Below the pieces are notes generated by a model. That model did no database searches. It saw nothing but the letters and a program-made list of their open reading frames with translations, and was not told the DNA's origin. From Siderastrea siderea (Eukaryota > Cnidaria > Anthozoa > Scleractinia > Rhizangiidae), in the NCBI GenBank assembly GCA_964030785.1, contig OZ034978.1, positions 11,467,953 through 11,531,952 of the forward strand: a DNA stretch of 64,000 nucleotides, written 5' to 3'. How positions within the stretch are numbered: position 1 is the first letter of the stretch; every line of letters starts with the position of its first letter. Shown one piece after another: positions 1 to 12,048 of the stretch. A program made the position numbers and the translations under genes.

Positions 1-511
1 AAAGAAAAACTTAATCTGTAAGAACAATGGAAAGCAACATCACAAAAATTCTCATTAAAAAATTGTGGAAAAGATGTGTGACCCTCCCTTGAATAGCTCA
101 CATGAGGTATGGCCCTCCCCTTTTGGTGCTCACTTTCACTGATGACCATCCCCTCTGAGGTCCCAGCCTTCCCCCCCCCCCCACCCCAAGAAAAAACGTA
201 CCTTCCCTAGGGTGAAACCCCTTTTTGCATACAACACTTCCTAGAAGAACCCATCCATTTCCCAATACCAACCTCGTTATTGGCTCATGGATTGTTATTA
301 ACTGTATAAAACCTAACTTCCTTTCCGTCATTGGGAAGAAAAAAGACTTTGATCACTAATGGAGATAAACAGAACTAGTAGGTGCACGTGAAAGCAAGGC
401 TTCATATGCACGCCATAGCTGCGTTGATTTTGCTGATCAGACTAGATTTCACTCACTATCGGCGCAGAACATGATCAGCACTGTTGGTTTCTATAGCTAA
501 AGCCTACTCAC

Positions 512-590
512 CCACGAAGGCACTTTCTTCGATAGCCTTCTTGATCTCAGGAAAGAGGTCCTCAAAGTTGTTTCGCACAACTTCGACCAT
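512..590 (-). CDS. PARN: PARN-like poly(A)-specific ribonuclease, first coding exon only
   Basis: Minus-strand ATG at 590 opens 26 codons beginning MVEVVRNNFEDLFPEIKKAI and ending before a clean donor (GTGAGT, complement of 506-511). This closely resembles the conserved start of PARN, a DEDD-family 3'-5' exonuclease that shortens mRNA poly(A) tails; in PARN this segment leads straight into the DEDD nuclease fold. Only this 79-nt exon is inside the window; the rest lies to the left, beyond position 1. It is arranged head to head with the XRCC1-N-domain gene, leaving 100 bp between the two start codons, so both probably use one bidirectional promoter. The PNLDC1 paralogue is a possible alternative. 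Assignment rests on a short peptide, so confidence is moderate to good. Confidence 0.65.
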
Positions 591-690
591 TATCAACCAG
601 GCGAAACAACAACGATGAGTTGAGAGGACTGGGATCGAAACCCGCAATAGTCACGTGAACAACATTTTCTATTTCCCGCCAAATTTCAAG
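591..690. promoter_or_regulatory. Bidirectional promoter between divergent PARN-like and XRCC1-N genes
   Basis: Only 100 bp separate two divergent start codons (590 minus, 691 plus). No TATA box is evident. It must hold the 5' UTRs and the shared core promoter of both genes. Inferred from gene layout only. Confidence 0.5.
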
Positions 691-3492
691 ATGGCGCCTG
701 TTGCCTTGTCGTTTGTCGTTCGCTTTAGCTCTGAGGTACTATAAAACCTGGAATTGTTGAAGTTTTCTTGTAAGTTGTCGTTTGAATACTTATTTTTGAA
801 ATTTCGGCTTGCTGTTTGAATAGGATTCTATCTTCAAAGCTGAAAATTTGTGCAAAGGGAAAGCAGGCGCGACGGGAACTTGGAAAGTCGCGAAGGAGGA
901 CGCGAATTGTGGTCGAATTGAGGCTGAATTTCAACTAGAGAAGGCTTCGTACATAAGCCACATCGATATTGGTATGTATTATTAAGTGTTGGGTATCTCC
1001 AAGGTTGTATGCTGTTCGAATCATAGCTTGAATTGGTTTTTGTTTACACTTTGTGCCTTATACAATCACAACAATAGTCACAATGAATGAGTTCATTTAA
1101 GCTTACACTTTTGTGCCTCAAACAAAAACAAACAGCAGAAAGTTAAATTAAGTCTTAAGCTTATAAGCTCAGTTACAAGCTAGCTGTTATACAACAGTCA
1201 GGTCATATTAGTTTTATACATACAACTGTATTTGGATTATTATAAACTTTGCATCTTAGAACAAATTGAAGACCGGGGGGAGGGGGGGGGGGGGGCTACT
1301 CAATAAAGTTGTAAACGGGAGGCTCCGCCTGGAGTTTCAAACCCTTACCCTTAAATATACTAATTTTTACCAAAATGGTAGTACCCCTTTCATATACCTA
1401 GCATAAAATTGCATCTCACTCTTATACCTCAAGGATGAGCCAAAACAATAGAATTTCCTATAGTCGCCCTGTTTTTCCCGGGTATTCAGTCATTCTGGTT
1501 CTGTTGCGTAGTCATTTCTGCCAAAATGTAGCACCCTTCAATATACTTCGCTTTAGCCACCATTTCTTCCACTTTGCAGCTGATTTTGTAACCCTTGTGT
1601 ATACTAAAATGGCAAATTATTTTCGCTACCCATTAATATACTGCGAGCTTAAAAAAGGCACCCCTTTTGGGCAGAGCCTCACCGCATGGCCCACTATAGG
1701 AAGTAGCCCACTGGGATTGAAGACAAGTAAGATTACTCCAAACCAATGTCTTTAAACCAATGTCTCAGTGTATGATTATGATTATCCTAATATCTGGTGT
1801 TTTCATAAGAAGAAAAGTGTTTATTGCAAGTGTAACAAGGAATATCTCCTAGAAGGGTGGGGGCTCTCATCTAAAAGTGATGGGGCAAAAAGTCATAATG
1901 AACACCTCTGTCACAGTTACATGGGATTCCCACTCCTGGGGATTAGCTATCATAGCTGACATTTAAAACGTCAGCCCCTGGCCAATTGAAGTTGGCAGTT
2001 ATCGCAAGTTGAATGCAATAACTTGTGACCCCATTTGGCTGCGACTTGTGTGTACTTGTGATGGCTTGAGATGATTTGCATTCACTTTGAACAAGCTCAA
2101 GTTTGAGCACAAGCAAACACAAGTTTTTCACCGTTTTGACCACCCAACTTACACTGTAAGTCAATGGAAGTTATTGTTGTCCTTAGGACAGGCATGTGCA
2201 CAAGGCTTTTTTTCCAATTTGTATTGAACTTGCCTCTACTTGTGAGTCCATTTGGCCACCCATTGCAAGTCTGTCTCTACAAGTCCGCAATTCCAGACCT
2301 GCATTGACTTGTGACTTCATTTGGCCAGGGCTTCAGGTTTTGGATTTTTTGGCCAATTTGACTTATCAACTCACTTGTTAAATCCAATTTTTTGTGTAAA
2401 CTATAGGTATTGACTCTTCACTTTACATCAATTTGCCAGGTAACTGTGGCTCTGCTTTTATTGAGGTTATGGTTGGAAACTCCATGTGGCCTCAAGACAA
2501 GCCTTATGTTACCTTACTGCCTTCAGCCATGCTCATGTCTCCCACTGAATGTAAACACTGGACCAAGACTCACACTGTCAGGATGTTTAACCAGAGTATG
2601 TATCATGAAATGGTTTAATTTAATTGAAGAAAGCATGTTGCACTTGTAAACTTTAAATTTAAGGAGGCTCGCAACAGTTTTTTTGGCCCCAGAGTGTATC
2701 TTTTGAAGTCAAAATTTCCCATAGAAGATAAACTTTGATTTCCTTGATACTACACCACCTTTTCAACATATGATCAAAGTTTATTTTCTCACTGGTTTCC
2801 TAGCAACAGCTGCCACCATAGCAATGGTACTGGACAACCCCTCATTTTAAATAATGTCGAATATCTCAAAAACTAGTCCGACACTAACCTTTATGACGAA
2901 ACTTGGACTATTTGAACTACTCAACCTACACAACTTGTTTGCGAAATTAGGGAAAAATCTGTAAGAGCATTTTCATGTAAATCTTGATTCATTTTTTACG
3001 GGCTGATTTTTGTCATTCCTGCAATTTTCTGCAATATTTCAAGAAAGATAAAACTTAACACTTTCTTTTCAGTTGAAGGATCTTTTATGATATCAAAACA
3101 TTCTTAATGTACATTGAGCTTCCTAGGTGGCTGCGATTTTAAGACATTTATATTTAAAAACTGCTAAAATGCAGCACAAATCAGCCAAAAAGTTCGTAAT
3201 TTGCATGAATAGAAATATTTCTAAACTCTCCTTACAGATTTTTCTCTTAAATTGATTGCCGTTAGAATAATAATCCTTTTTGATGTTCCAGTGAGTTTTA
3301 GGCTGAATAAACATTTCTGTTATTACAGTGTAGATAAGAAGACCGAATCTCGGTCAAGTTTCAGTCGTTATTAACTTTCAACGAGCAACAGTTTTATTTT
3401 GTTTTTCCTGGTCTATTTCATGGTTATTCACGTGCAAGGAATATTTATACACGCTGCACTTGTGTCCTCTCATGCATTTATAATTCCTTCTC

Positions 3493-3553
<61 letters not shown>

Positions 3554-6500
3554 TTTGTTTTCTGAGCTTGTTTCTCGTGATTTTTCGGCCCCAGTATAAT
3601 GCCACTGTGTGCGTTAACATGTATGCAATCCGTAATTAAAAATGCTAAAACGTCAGTCAGTATTTAAAGAATAATGGAAAAGAGTCTCCAGGAAGAAGCT
3701 AAGAAGATGAAAATTTTTTATTATTATGAGAAGGAATTATAAATGCACGAGAGGACACAAGCGCAGTGTGTATAAATATTCATTGCCTGTGAATAACTGT
3801 GAAATAGACCAGTAATGTTTATTCAGCCTAAAACTTGCTGGAACATCAATAAGAATTATTATTCTAACGGCAATCAATTTAAGGGAAAAATCTGTAAGGG
3901 CAGTTTAGAAATATTTCTATTTATGCAAATTACGATGGTATTGTTATCTCTGCCAATGATTTCTGTTTTTTGTTTTTTAACTTACAGCAGAATCCTGATA
4001 CAACAAACCTCGGTATAATGAAGTTCCTGAAAAATTACAATTAAGTCCATGGAACAGAACCCCAATATAAGGGACACTAGTATGCCAAGACCCGATCTAG
4101 AACCCTAAAATTAAAATTTACCCTGATGTGTCTGTTGTGGTTCAAATTTTTCCTTGGTTTGAAAATTTTCAAACCAGTTTAAATTTTGTAAAAAAAGGTG
4201 GATATTGTTCATGGTAAATACAGTTAAATAATAAAGTGTATATCATTTGTCTCATCATGTAGTCACTTCAGTTGTAGATCGCGATGTTTCAACTGCTTAC
4301 TGCTAGTCTTCATCAGGTGATGATGGTAACATCAATAGAGACCGTTGTCCCTATTGATGTTATCAGGGTGAAGTCTTATGTGGATAGCTTCCTTGACCCT
4401 ACGGGTGTACCAGTGCGAGTCTCGATCAATAAACTTTACCTCATTCCAAAGGGGGTGGTGGCCGGTCTTATTGGCATGCTCAGAAACAGCGGAGGTCTGG
4501 GTACGGGCAAGTCATATATCCCTGTCATGCTCTTTGATCCTCTCCTGCAGAGATCTTCCTGTTTCGCCAATGTAGACTTTTCCGCATTCACAGGGAATCC
4601 TGTAGACTACGCCGTCTTGTTTAGCCAGATCAACGGTGTCCTTTGGTCACACTAAATGTGACCTAAGTGTGGTGTCAGACTTAAAGATGGCGCAAATACC
4701 TTGTTGTTGTAGACAGTGGCGAAGAGGTTCTGATACTCCTTTGATATACGGCGAAACCGCGGGGGACTTAAACTCTGTCTCAGGCTCTACCCTGGGGGCT
4801 GCTTTTCTTGTCCTGGTGAACTTCTGATGAAGGAGGAGGGACAACTGTTAGAAACAAGGACAGATGACAGATGTTTCTTCTCCTCAGAGATGACTGATGG
4901 TTTGGTCACGAGGCGCTTCACCCGGTTGTACAGACACTTAACAATACCGCGTTTTACTGATTGAGGGTGGTGCGAATCATACGCCAAGTACTGATCAGTG
5001 TGAGTTGGTTTTCTGTAGATGCTGGTGGTAAGGCGGCCCTCTGGTTCTCTAGAAACTGATGTGTCAAGGAAGGCGATCTTACTCTCTTTCTCGGTTTCCA
5101 TGGTAAAGTGGATGGTGGGTTGCTGACTGTTGAGATGGTGTAAGAAGCTGTCAACATTACCGCAATCAAGGATGGTGAAGGTGTCATCAATGTGGTGCTT
5201 CCAGATCTTGGGCTTGTAGGGTGCGGACTCTATTGCTTGTTCTTCAAACACCTCCATGTAGAGGTTAGCAATAACCGCGGAAACCGGGCTCCCCATGGCT
5301 GCACCTTCTTGTTGTTCGTAAATCGATCTGTTAGACTGGAAGTATGTAGATCTTAATACGAAATCCAAGAGGTCTGCAATGTCAGCAGGTGTTAGCGTTG
5401 TGTGGTCTGCAAGGCCGGGGTTGCTCTCCAACTTTCGTTGCGCGGCTTGTTACGGCACCTTCAATTGGAATGTTGGTGAATAGTGACTCTACGTCGAAGG
5501 ACACCGTGATCTCGTTGTCTTGAATCTTCTCACTGCTGATGATGGATGCGAACTGAGCTGAGTTGGTCACCATGAAATCTGAATTGCCTGTTAAGGGAGA
5601 TATGATGTTAGCCAAGAAAGCAGATAAGTCATGTACAAAGGTGTTTATGCAGGACTTAATAGGCCTTAACAGTATGTTGGCCTTGTGGATCTTAGGTAAA
5701 CCCTAGATCCTAGGTAGTTGCTTGTGTCGCGGTCTGATCTTGTTATAAACAGCCTCTGATGTGTGCCCGTTTCTCTTAAGGGAGAGCAGCTTCTCAGACA
5801 GTTTTCGGGTCAGACGGTCTGTCGGGTCTTTGTTGAGGGGCTGGTGTGGTCCGGTATCAATCAGCCCTGACATCTTGGCGTGGTATGTGTCAGTATCCAG
5901 GACTGTCTCCTCTGTCTTAGATTATGGTAATGAACCTGAGACAAAGGAAACTAAAAATTAATCTGGTTTAAAAATTTTTAAACCATAGAGAAAATTGAAC
6001 CACAACATAAGTAATTTATTTGTTATATCAAGTTAAATTTTAATTAAGTTTGGGCTTCTGGACATTTAATGTCATCGTGCAACTGAAGTTGAATGGCTGC
6101 GTAACAGATCAACAGAACTGCGTTCCTAACTTAATTCACAAATTTTATTTTTAATCCTTCAAAACTGAATAACATTTGCATGATTAAACTGAATTCTGCA
6201 AGTTAACATTGTTTAATATTTATGGCAAAATAATTATAAGCCAGACCCAATATCACAAAGATTTTGGTTGTTTTCCCGCAAGTTTGTTACAACAGGGTAC
6301 GTTTCATTTTATAACAAACTCCCATTGTAACAAACACATTTTACCAGTCACCTGGCACTTCATTATAATTTATCAGGGTGGCTTGCTATTTAAAGGGTCT
6401 ATTTAAAGAGTCTACACTCAGCCTCTTGTATAGACTGCATTTACTGGTTAGGTAGATAATTGTAAACATGAAGAAGTTTGGATTCTGTTTGGTGAAAAGG

Positions 6501-9500
6501 AGATGGGAGAAGGAATTTTAACAATTGCTTTAGGGAAATTGACTTTCTATTATTGTTAGCTAATGTTATTAAATTCAAAGGAATGTAAGAAATATTCTTT
6601 GATATTTACTTTATGCAGATGCCTTTTCAAAACAAGCGTTAGGAAGTCAGTGGGACCGCTTAAGAGTTATCTGTTGTCAGCCTTACAGGAAAGACAAACA
6701 GTTTGGATTGTCCTTCATGAGATTGGAGTCTGTTTCAGATGACCCCACCCCATCCCCTCCTGAAGGGGCATCTGGCAAGACTACCACACCCACGTCAGGA
6801 CACCTCTTGGGTGATGAAACTGATGAGGATGGGGTGATGAGGCTCAAGAAAGCTTCAGGACTAATGGGATGTCTAAGGTACAGGAGTTAAGATACTCTGG
6901 CTGGTCACTTAAAAACAATCAGGCACACAAACTGTAAATTAACTGTGCAACCTTCTTTAGTTTTTATGTGTGGGGAGCATACACCCTCTAAAGCCACTGT
7001 TGACACTCCAATACCTCTGCCAACTTTCATTGGTCCAACAGGATGGGAATCTTTAGCATTCCATGTTGAATGACCTTGGGCCTAGATGTTTGCAAGATTT
7101 AACTTTGTGTCCAGAATTGCAATCCAGCAAATGTTGGACATTTTTGTTTTAAACAACAATATTATATAATAATATAATATAATATATAGAGGATATTACA
7201 CAGCGGCGCAAAGATATGAATTTTATTTTCGAGTGGTAAAAACAATATTTTACGAACGAGCGCAGCGAGTGAGTGAAATATTGTTTTTTTACCCCCAAAA
7301 AATAATTTCATATCTTCAAGCCACTGTGTAATTTTCTTTTTATTATATGGACAAGAGTATTTTTGCACAAACAACACCGTAAGAGCGAGAAATGACGTCA
7401 TCGATATCCTCACTAGTGAGGATATGGAAAATATGTCACTCGAGCCCTGGATGTAGTTTCGTATGAACTTTACGAGTGGTCTATTTTCCACTAAAACACT
7501 CTTGTCTATATAATAAAATGTAATAATATTATTGTAAGGTTAAGCTGGGGTAAATCAATAACATTTAGTAATTATAATAAGCGTAGTGCCTAACAGCCCA
7601 GGGGGGTACTCTGAATTTCAAGTGTCGGGGATGATTGATTGGGGGGCAAAAATCAATACCCAAAAAATACCTAGGGCTTCCAACAAAACCCAAAAAAATC
7701 CCTGGATCAAATTTGACACCCAAAAAATCCCCTGTTGAATTTCTGATCAGAAATTGAACGTTTGTGTTTGTTTATATTTCATCATTATCATCTGAATTTA
7801 TCTTTTCCTCATCTGGTAGTCATTCTAACAACACGATGGGTGAGAAATCAATTGAATGAATTGAAGCCTTGTTGGATTACACCCCGGGACACTTTGCGGA
7901 CTATATCTATAACCGGCTCAGTATGAAACAGATGCAAGGTAATGCGACACCATCGTTAATTATTAAAACAACTGCAAAACAAGTTTGGTTGTACTTTATT
8001 CACAGCACTACATGGCCGTGTGGGCACTACCACGAAAATCTTCAAATTGTTTTGAATACCCAAAAAAATCCTTCTTGTTGTAAACCAAGCCACCCAAAAA
8101 AATACTTGCCAAATTTTTCTACCCAAAATATCCTGGGATCGAAAATTTCAAACCCAAAAAAATCCCTTGATCATCCCTGTCACTTGAAATCTGGAGTAGC
8201 CCCTGGGCATAACAGTGTCTTGCTAACATCCATCGAGAGCTAAATGATAGAAAATTGGCAAAAAAAAAAAAGCAAAAGGCTGCTTTGGTACAGCAGTTGT
8301 GGGCTTTACTCTCCTTCAAGTTAGATGTGAATACCTTCACTGCATGTTTATTTAACAGGAAATTAGAGAAAGGAAGCCCTGAGATTCCCCTCAATAGAGC
8401 AGAAAAAATGCTACAGGCTGCTCTTGATAGATCTCCAGGAACTCCTAGAAATAATGCCAGGAACAAAAGATCATTGTCCCAGTCATCAACAGAGATTTCA
8501 TCTAGTCCTGAAAGTCCTTACATGAAGAAAAACTCTCAATTGCCCAGTGAAGGTGAGTTGAATCCTGTTTAGATGAGTTGGTAACTGAATTAAACAAGAT
8601 CTGAAACAAAAGCCTGTCACTTATGATGTAACCTGGCCCATTCACCTAATATACCATACCAGGTCTGACTTCCGTGTAATGAAAATACCGTTGGCTGCCC
8701 CAAACTACTGTTACATGTGTTTCTGTAGCATATTTAACAGCGCCATGTCTGACTCACATGTAACAAAACTAAGGCTGCCCCGAACTGCAGGTGTTGTCTG
8801 TTTCACAGCTCCTGCATTTTTTCATAAGTGCTCCAGAAACTTTTTCAGGGAAAGAGTCAATAAGGAATTTTAAGGGGTCAATATACCTGGGTTTATCTGC
8901 TTGAATTTACCATTTTGCACCTGAGAGCCCCCCCCCCTCCCCATCTGAGTCTGATGTATTTACTGCAGTGCCACATTGGATTTACTTATTCACTTAATAG
9001 CGGAGCCAGCGCGCTAGCGCATCAGCGGAGCTCCATTGCTAAGGAAATTTGGTAATCTATCAAGCCAAAAAATTTTTGTAGTGACGTAGTAGTCACGTGA
9101 CCGTCCGTCCGTACGTCCGTCCGTCCGTACATCCGTACGTCCGTCCATCCGCACCACAGGGCTACCAATACACTGCCTACACTGGATAGAACCCTGTGCT
9201 GAATCCCGTGTGTTTTCGGCGTGAAATCGCATGTTGACCCGCGTTGTAGCAAAACAAGCAAAGACAACAAAAGTCAAAAACAAATTTGTTAGTGGAAAAA
9301 AAAAGTTCAAAAGAACACTCAGTTGTCTTTTTGGTGGAAGGGGAAAAGTTCAATCTAGGCGAAAGAAATTCGGCGATAAAGTTCAGGCAAAAAGTTCAAA
9401 TTTGCCTCGTCGGTTCTGTTCAAACTCGGTCGGCACACCGCTTGAGTTCGCAGCTTTTCGCAGCGGTTTCGATGCCAAATATAGCAGAGCTAGTGCTTTT

Positions 9501-12048
9501 TGGTTTTTTCTGTCCACAACCATGGTTTTTACGGCGTTTCGAACACATTTTGCCAGGAAAAACACCAGCATTTTCGTGCTGATAGGCAGCTTGTCACGAA
9601 GAAAGGAATAAGTCTTAAAATTAACTTGATAAATAATGTCAAACGCCCATGGCCTAGTGGCCTTGGATGAGAGTATTTTCACAAATTAATAACTGCCAGC
9701 AAAAACAAAACAAAAAACAAAAGCAAAAAACAGACAAAACAAAAAGGGGGGCTCCGCTTTTAGGCTTGGCTAAATCTATATATTTTACAAAGTACCAAGC
9801 TAAGACCAGCAATGCTTATCTTTTGTTGTAGCCTATTATTATAATTTTATTTCAAGAGTAACTTCTACAATGAGCAACAATAGTGTTGAGACTTTCATTT
9901 TGAAGGGTATCTTTCAAATCGTACACCCCCAACATGCACCCTTTGCGCAAAGCATCCCTCCTACCCCCACATAATGTGTTTGTTTTGTTCGACAAAGGTT
10001 AAGCTTTGCAACAGTGCAACATTGAACTGGCCGGAGGGGTAATCTAACTGAACGTGTTCAATGCTCTTGAAGTCGTAGCAAGAAAAATGGATGTGTAAAG
10101 TACATACAAACCAAAATATCCTTTAAAAAATGTGTTTTTATTACTCTTATAGGACCAAGTGAGAAGAAGAAGAAAGAAGGAAAGAAATGGAGTCTTTCTG
10201 GAGATGTAAGGGTTGCATAAGTCAATTAAATGATATTAATCTGGCCATACTGTTTTTGATTAAAAGTAATGCTCAAGTCAGAGTTAAATTAAGTTCCAGT
10301 ACTACCAGAGGTGTTTAATGTTTCAGATCATTATGTGTTTCCTGGAAACTCCCCACCTACCTCTCCCCTAACCCAACATTAATACTAACGTATTATCACT
10401 CAGGGCAAAATATTTGGTAAGGGGAGGGGTAGGTGGGGAGTTTCCCAGAAAGCATAATGATCTAATATTTCTCACTTGTACCAGTTGATATGTAACCAGA
10501 AAAGGTTAATTGCGTAGATCATTGGTATTTACTAGCACAATGTATCTTGTTCTAACAGATTGACGATGAAGTTGCATTGTTTCTTGAGGAAATTGATTTT
10601 ACCAAGATGGATCTTCATAGCATAACATTCAAAGGTAGTCATAAAGTATTAAAAATGATGCTAATGAAGTAGCAAGTCTTCAAAATTAACATTATAATTT
10701 ATTAATACTTAGCAAGGTTTGTTCACTTTCCACAGATTTGAGAAATCAAATGGAACAACAGAGAGGATGTCCTCTTACTAAGCCAGAGAAAAAAGTGTTT
10801 CTTAAGGTACAAGACAGCCTTGGTTTGAAATGACTTTTATTATTTTATGGTTTGATTGGTATTTACGTTTATATTTTTTGTTTCGTTTTTTTTTTTTTTT
10901 TTAAACAGATGGCCAAGGCCACCATTGAGAAACTAGTGCCTTCAGAAGATGATCCAGAGGTACAGTTTAGGGCAGCTACATTAAGTTGTATCATGCCTTT
11001 TACTTCTCTCTATCCTACCATACAAAGCCTTCTCTAATATTATCAGTTGCAGCCCCTTATAATTTTTATGTGGCCAATTGATATTTTTCATGTGTCTCAT
11101 CTTTAACATTTCACAGGATATTGTTGAACTACCCAGAAATGAACCAAATGACAGTCCAACCTCAAAAGAGACAGTCATCAAAGAACCAAGTGACACCAAG
11201 AAGCAGCCAAATACAAGGTTTGTAAATGTAACAGGCACATTTGATTTGGCAATCCTAAGAATACACTGGGACATAAATTCTCAAATATTGTTTGAAGCAT
11301 CTTGGAATTAAAGCAAAGCCTACATGTCTATGTCCCTGTTTGGACATAAAAGATTGAAGCACAGCCTTCTTAAAATATGCTGGCAGCTGGTGATTTGGCT
11401 TTTTTGTTTCGGTGGTGGTGGGGCAGCTATATGGACTAATCTTGATTACGTTTACTTGCTTATAGTGCCAGTAGTAAAACAGTTGCTTCACAAGAAAGAG
11501 GCAAAAGAAGCAAGAAAGAGCCTAAAAATAAAGAGTCATGTTCACCACAGCCTTCCACCTCAACTGTCTCAACACCTGAGATCAAAAGCCAAAGAATTGA
11601 GAAGCCTCCTGAATTAATTCCTGTCGATGAAATACAAGATGCTGATTTCCCTTCTAGTTCATCAAGGATTCTTGTGGATGACGATGAAGAGGAGCTGCCT
11701 ACTATGTTATACTCCTCTGAAGGGGAAAAATCTACACGGCGAGAGCTCTTTTATTCTGGAGAATTTAAGCCATTGCCTGACAAGGATGAATCATCAACCT
11801 CTTTAGTGGAATGTCCTCTGTGCAGCAGGTTCTTCCCAGCAAAAGAAGTGGAATTCCATGCTTCCTTCTGCACTGGTGATGCAGGTGATGCACCAGTAGT
11901 TGTCGAGCCTAAGGTTGAGTTAATGCAATGTCCAATTTGCTCCAAGTTGTTTCCATTGACTCAAATAGAGCAGCATGCAGATGAATGTGTTGACGTTGTC
12001 ATTGCTGAGAGTAGTAATACCTTACGGAGGGAGCCTTTAGTTATTTGA
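691..12048 (+). CDS. XRCC1 N-terminal-domain protein with C-terminal tandem UBZ4 zinc fingers (11 exons, 578 aa)
   Basis: Exons by splice site and phase: 691-735, 824-971, 2440-2595, 6619-6877, 8359-8552, 10153-10205, 10559-10634, 10736-10806, 10909-10959, 11117-11217, 11466-12048; together 1,737 nt, in frame from ATG to TGA. Residues 1 to about 150 match the XRCC1 N-terminal domain that binds DNA polymerase beta and nicked DNA: FKAENL in exon 2, then GSAFIEVMVGNS and VRMFNQ in exon 3, then WDRLRVICCQPYRKDKQFGL in exon 4. The middle is Lys/Ser/Glu-rich linker. Two CxxC-x11-HxxxC fingers (residues about 501-520 and 540-559) fit the RAD18-type UBZ4 ubiquitin-binding pattern. No BRCT domain is present, so this is not canonical XRCC1; it is nearer the XNDC1 type. 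Expected role (inference): ubiquitin-guided recruitment to DNA single-strand breaks. AATAAA lies about 25 nt after the stop. Confidence 0.8.
1275..1715. mobile_element. MITE family A, copy 1 (GGAGGCTCCGCC termini)
   Basis: The left end carries a G-run, then GGAGGCTCCGCC near 1319; the right end carries GGGCAGAGCCTCACC near 1669-1683, an imperfect inverted match. The inside has repeated 'taccccttt..atatac' motifs. A second copy with the same organisation lies at 16448-16850. No coding capacity. It sits in intron 2 of the XRCC1-N gene. Confidence 0.6.
1976..2330. mobile_element. Short inverted-repeat element (MITE-like) with CCCTGGCCAA termini
   Basis: CCCTGGCCAATTGAAG at the left is mirrored by CTTCATTTGGCCAGGG at the right, with further subterminal similarity (ACTTGTGAC, TTGCAAGT). 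About 355 bp, non-coding, in intron 2. Confidence 0.5.
3195..3960. repeat. Large foldback (inverted repeat) around a (TAA)n microsatellite
   Basis: Two pairs of arms are inverted copies: about 3195-3316 against 3814-3935 (outer), and about 3400-3500 against 3718-3812 (inner). A (TAA)n tract at 3497-3550 lies at the inner edge of the left arm. The arms show scattered differences, so this is an older palindromic element or foldback transposon in intron 3. Confidence 0.65.
4133..6007 (-). mobile_element. Penelope-like retroelement, degenerate, with inverted termini
   Basis: Read on the minus strand, from high to low coordinates. A reverse transcriptase runs from about 5615 to 4790, with the block EGAAMGSPVSAVIANLYMEV and the catalytic HIDDTF, split by at least one frame change near 5400. 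A GIY-YIG endonuclease follows at about 4625-4350 (KVYIGETGRSLQERIKEHD). RT followed by GIY-YIG is diagnostic of Penelope-like elements. The ends are inverted copies of about 50 bp starting TGTTGTGGTTCAA at 4133 and at 6007, each holding a small GGTTT-AAA-AAACC palindrome. The 1.9-kb length and frame breaks indicate a dead 5'-truncated copy in intron 3. Confidence 0.85.
4286..4316 (-). ncRNA. Hammerhead ribozyme-like core in the Penelope-like element
   Basis: On the minus strand, CTGATGA (complement of 4310-4316) and GAAAC (complement of 4286-4290) are joined by a short segment that can form a 4-bp stem (GACT with AGTT, one G-U pair) and a loop. CUGAUGA plus GAAA is the invariant hammerhead core, and hammerheads are known in Penelope-like termini. 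It lies just downstream of the GIY-YIG reading frame, as expected. One extra A after CTGATGA is unusual, so activity is uncertain. Confidence 0.45.
7197..7514. mobile_element. Two adjacent inverted-repeat MITEs in intron 4
   Basis: ACACAGCGGC near 7198 followed by AAGATATGA is mirrored by TCATATCTTCAAGCCACTGT ending near 7329, an imperfect inverted repeat around the core GAGCGCAGCGAGTGAGTG. Immediately after, TTATATGGACAAGAGT (near 7343) is mirrored by ACTCTTGTCTATATAA (ending near 7514). An AT-rich (ATAAT)n stretch precedes them. Non-coding. Confidence 0.55.
7596..8208. mobile_element. TIR element (MITE-like), GCCCAGGGG termini
   Basis: GCCCAGGGGGGTACTCTGAA at the left end is mirrored at the right by CTGGAGTAGCCCCTGGGC, with an inner match (TTTCAAGTG and CACTTGAAAT). 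The interior has several 'acccaaaaaa' motifs and no plausible gene. It lies in intron 4. Confidence 0.6.
8985..9775. repeat. Repeat region with (CCGT)n microsatellite and GCGGAGC ends
   Basis: A tandem CCGT/CCGTA tract lies at about 9099-9155. GCGGAGCC near 9000 and GGCTCCGC near 9750 suggest inverted ends of one element. A 126-codon open frame inside (9231-9611) is Lys/Arg/Phe-rich and resembles nothing I know. Intron 5 of the XRCC1-N gene. Confidence 0.35.
10325..10463. mobile_element. Small near-perfect palindromic MITE
   Basis: AGATCATTATG followed by GAAACTCCCCACCTACCTCT is mirrored by GGGGTAGGTGGGGAGTTTCC then CATAATGATCT. Arms of about 50 bp enclose about 35 bp. It lies in intron 6. 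Confidence 0.65.

Noticed and set aside
3378..3620. Open frames coding poly-Ile and poly-Asn
   Set aside because: Translation of the (TAA)n microsatellite in two frames; not genes.
4787..5431. Host gene of 214 codons on minus
   Set aside because: It is the reverse transcriptase of the Penelope-like element; the frame begins inside the RT and is broken upstream.
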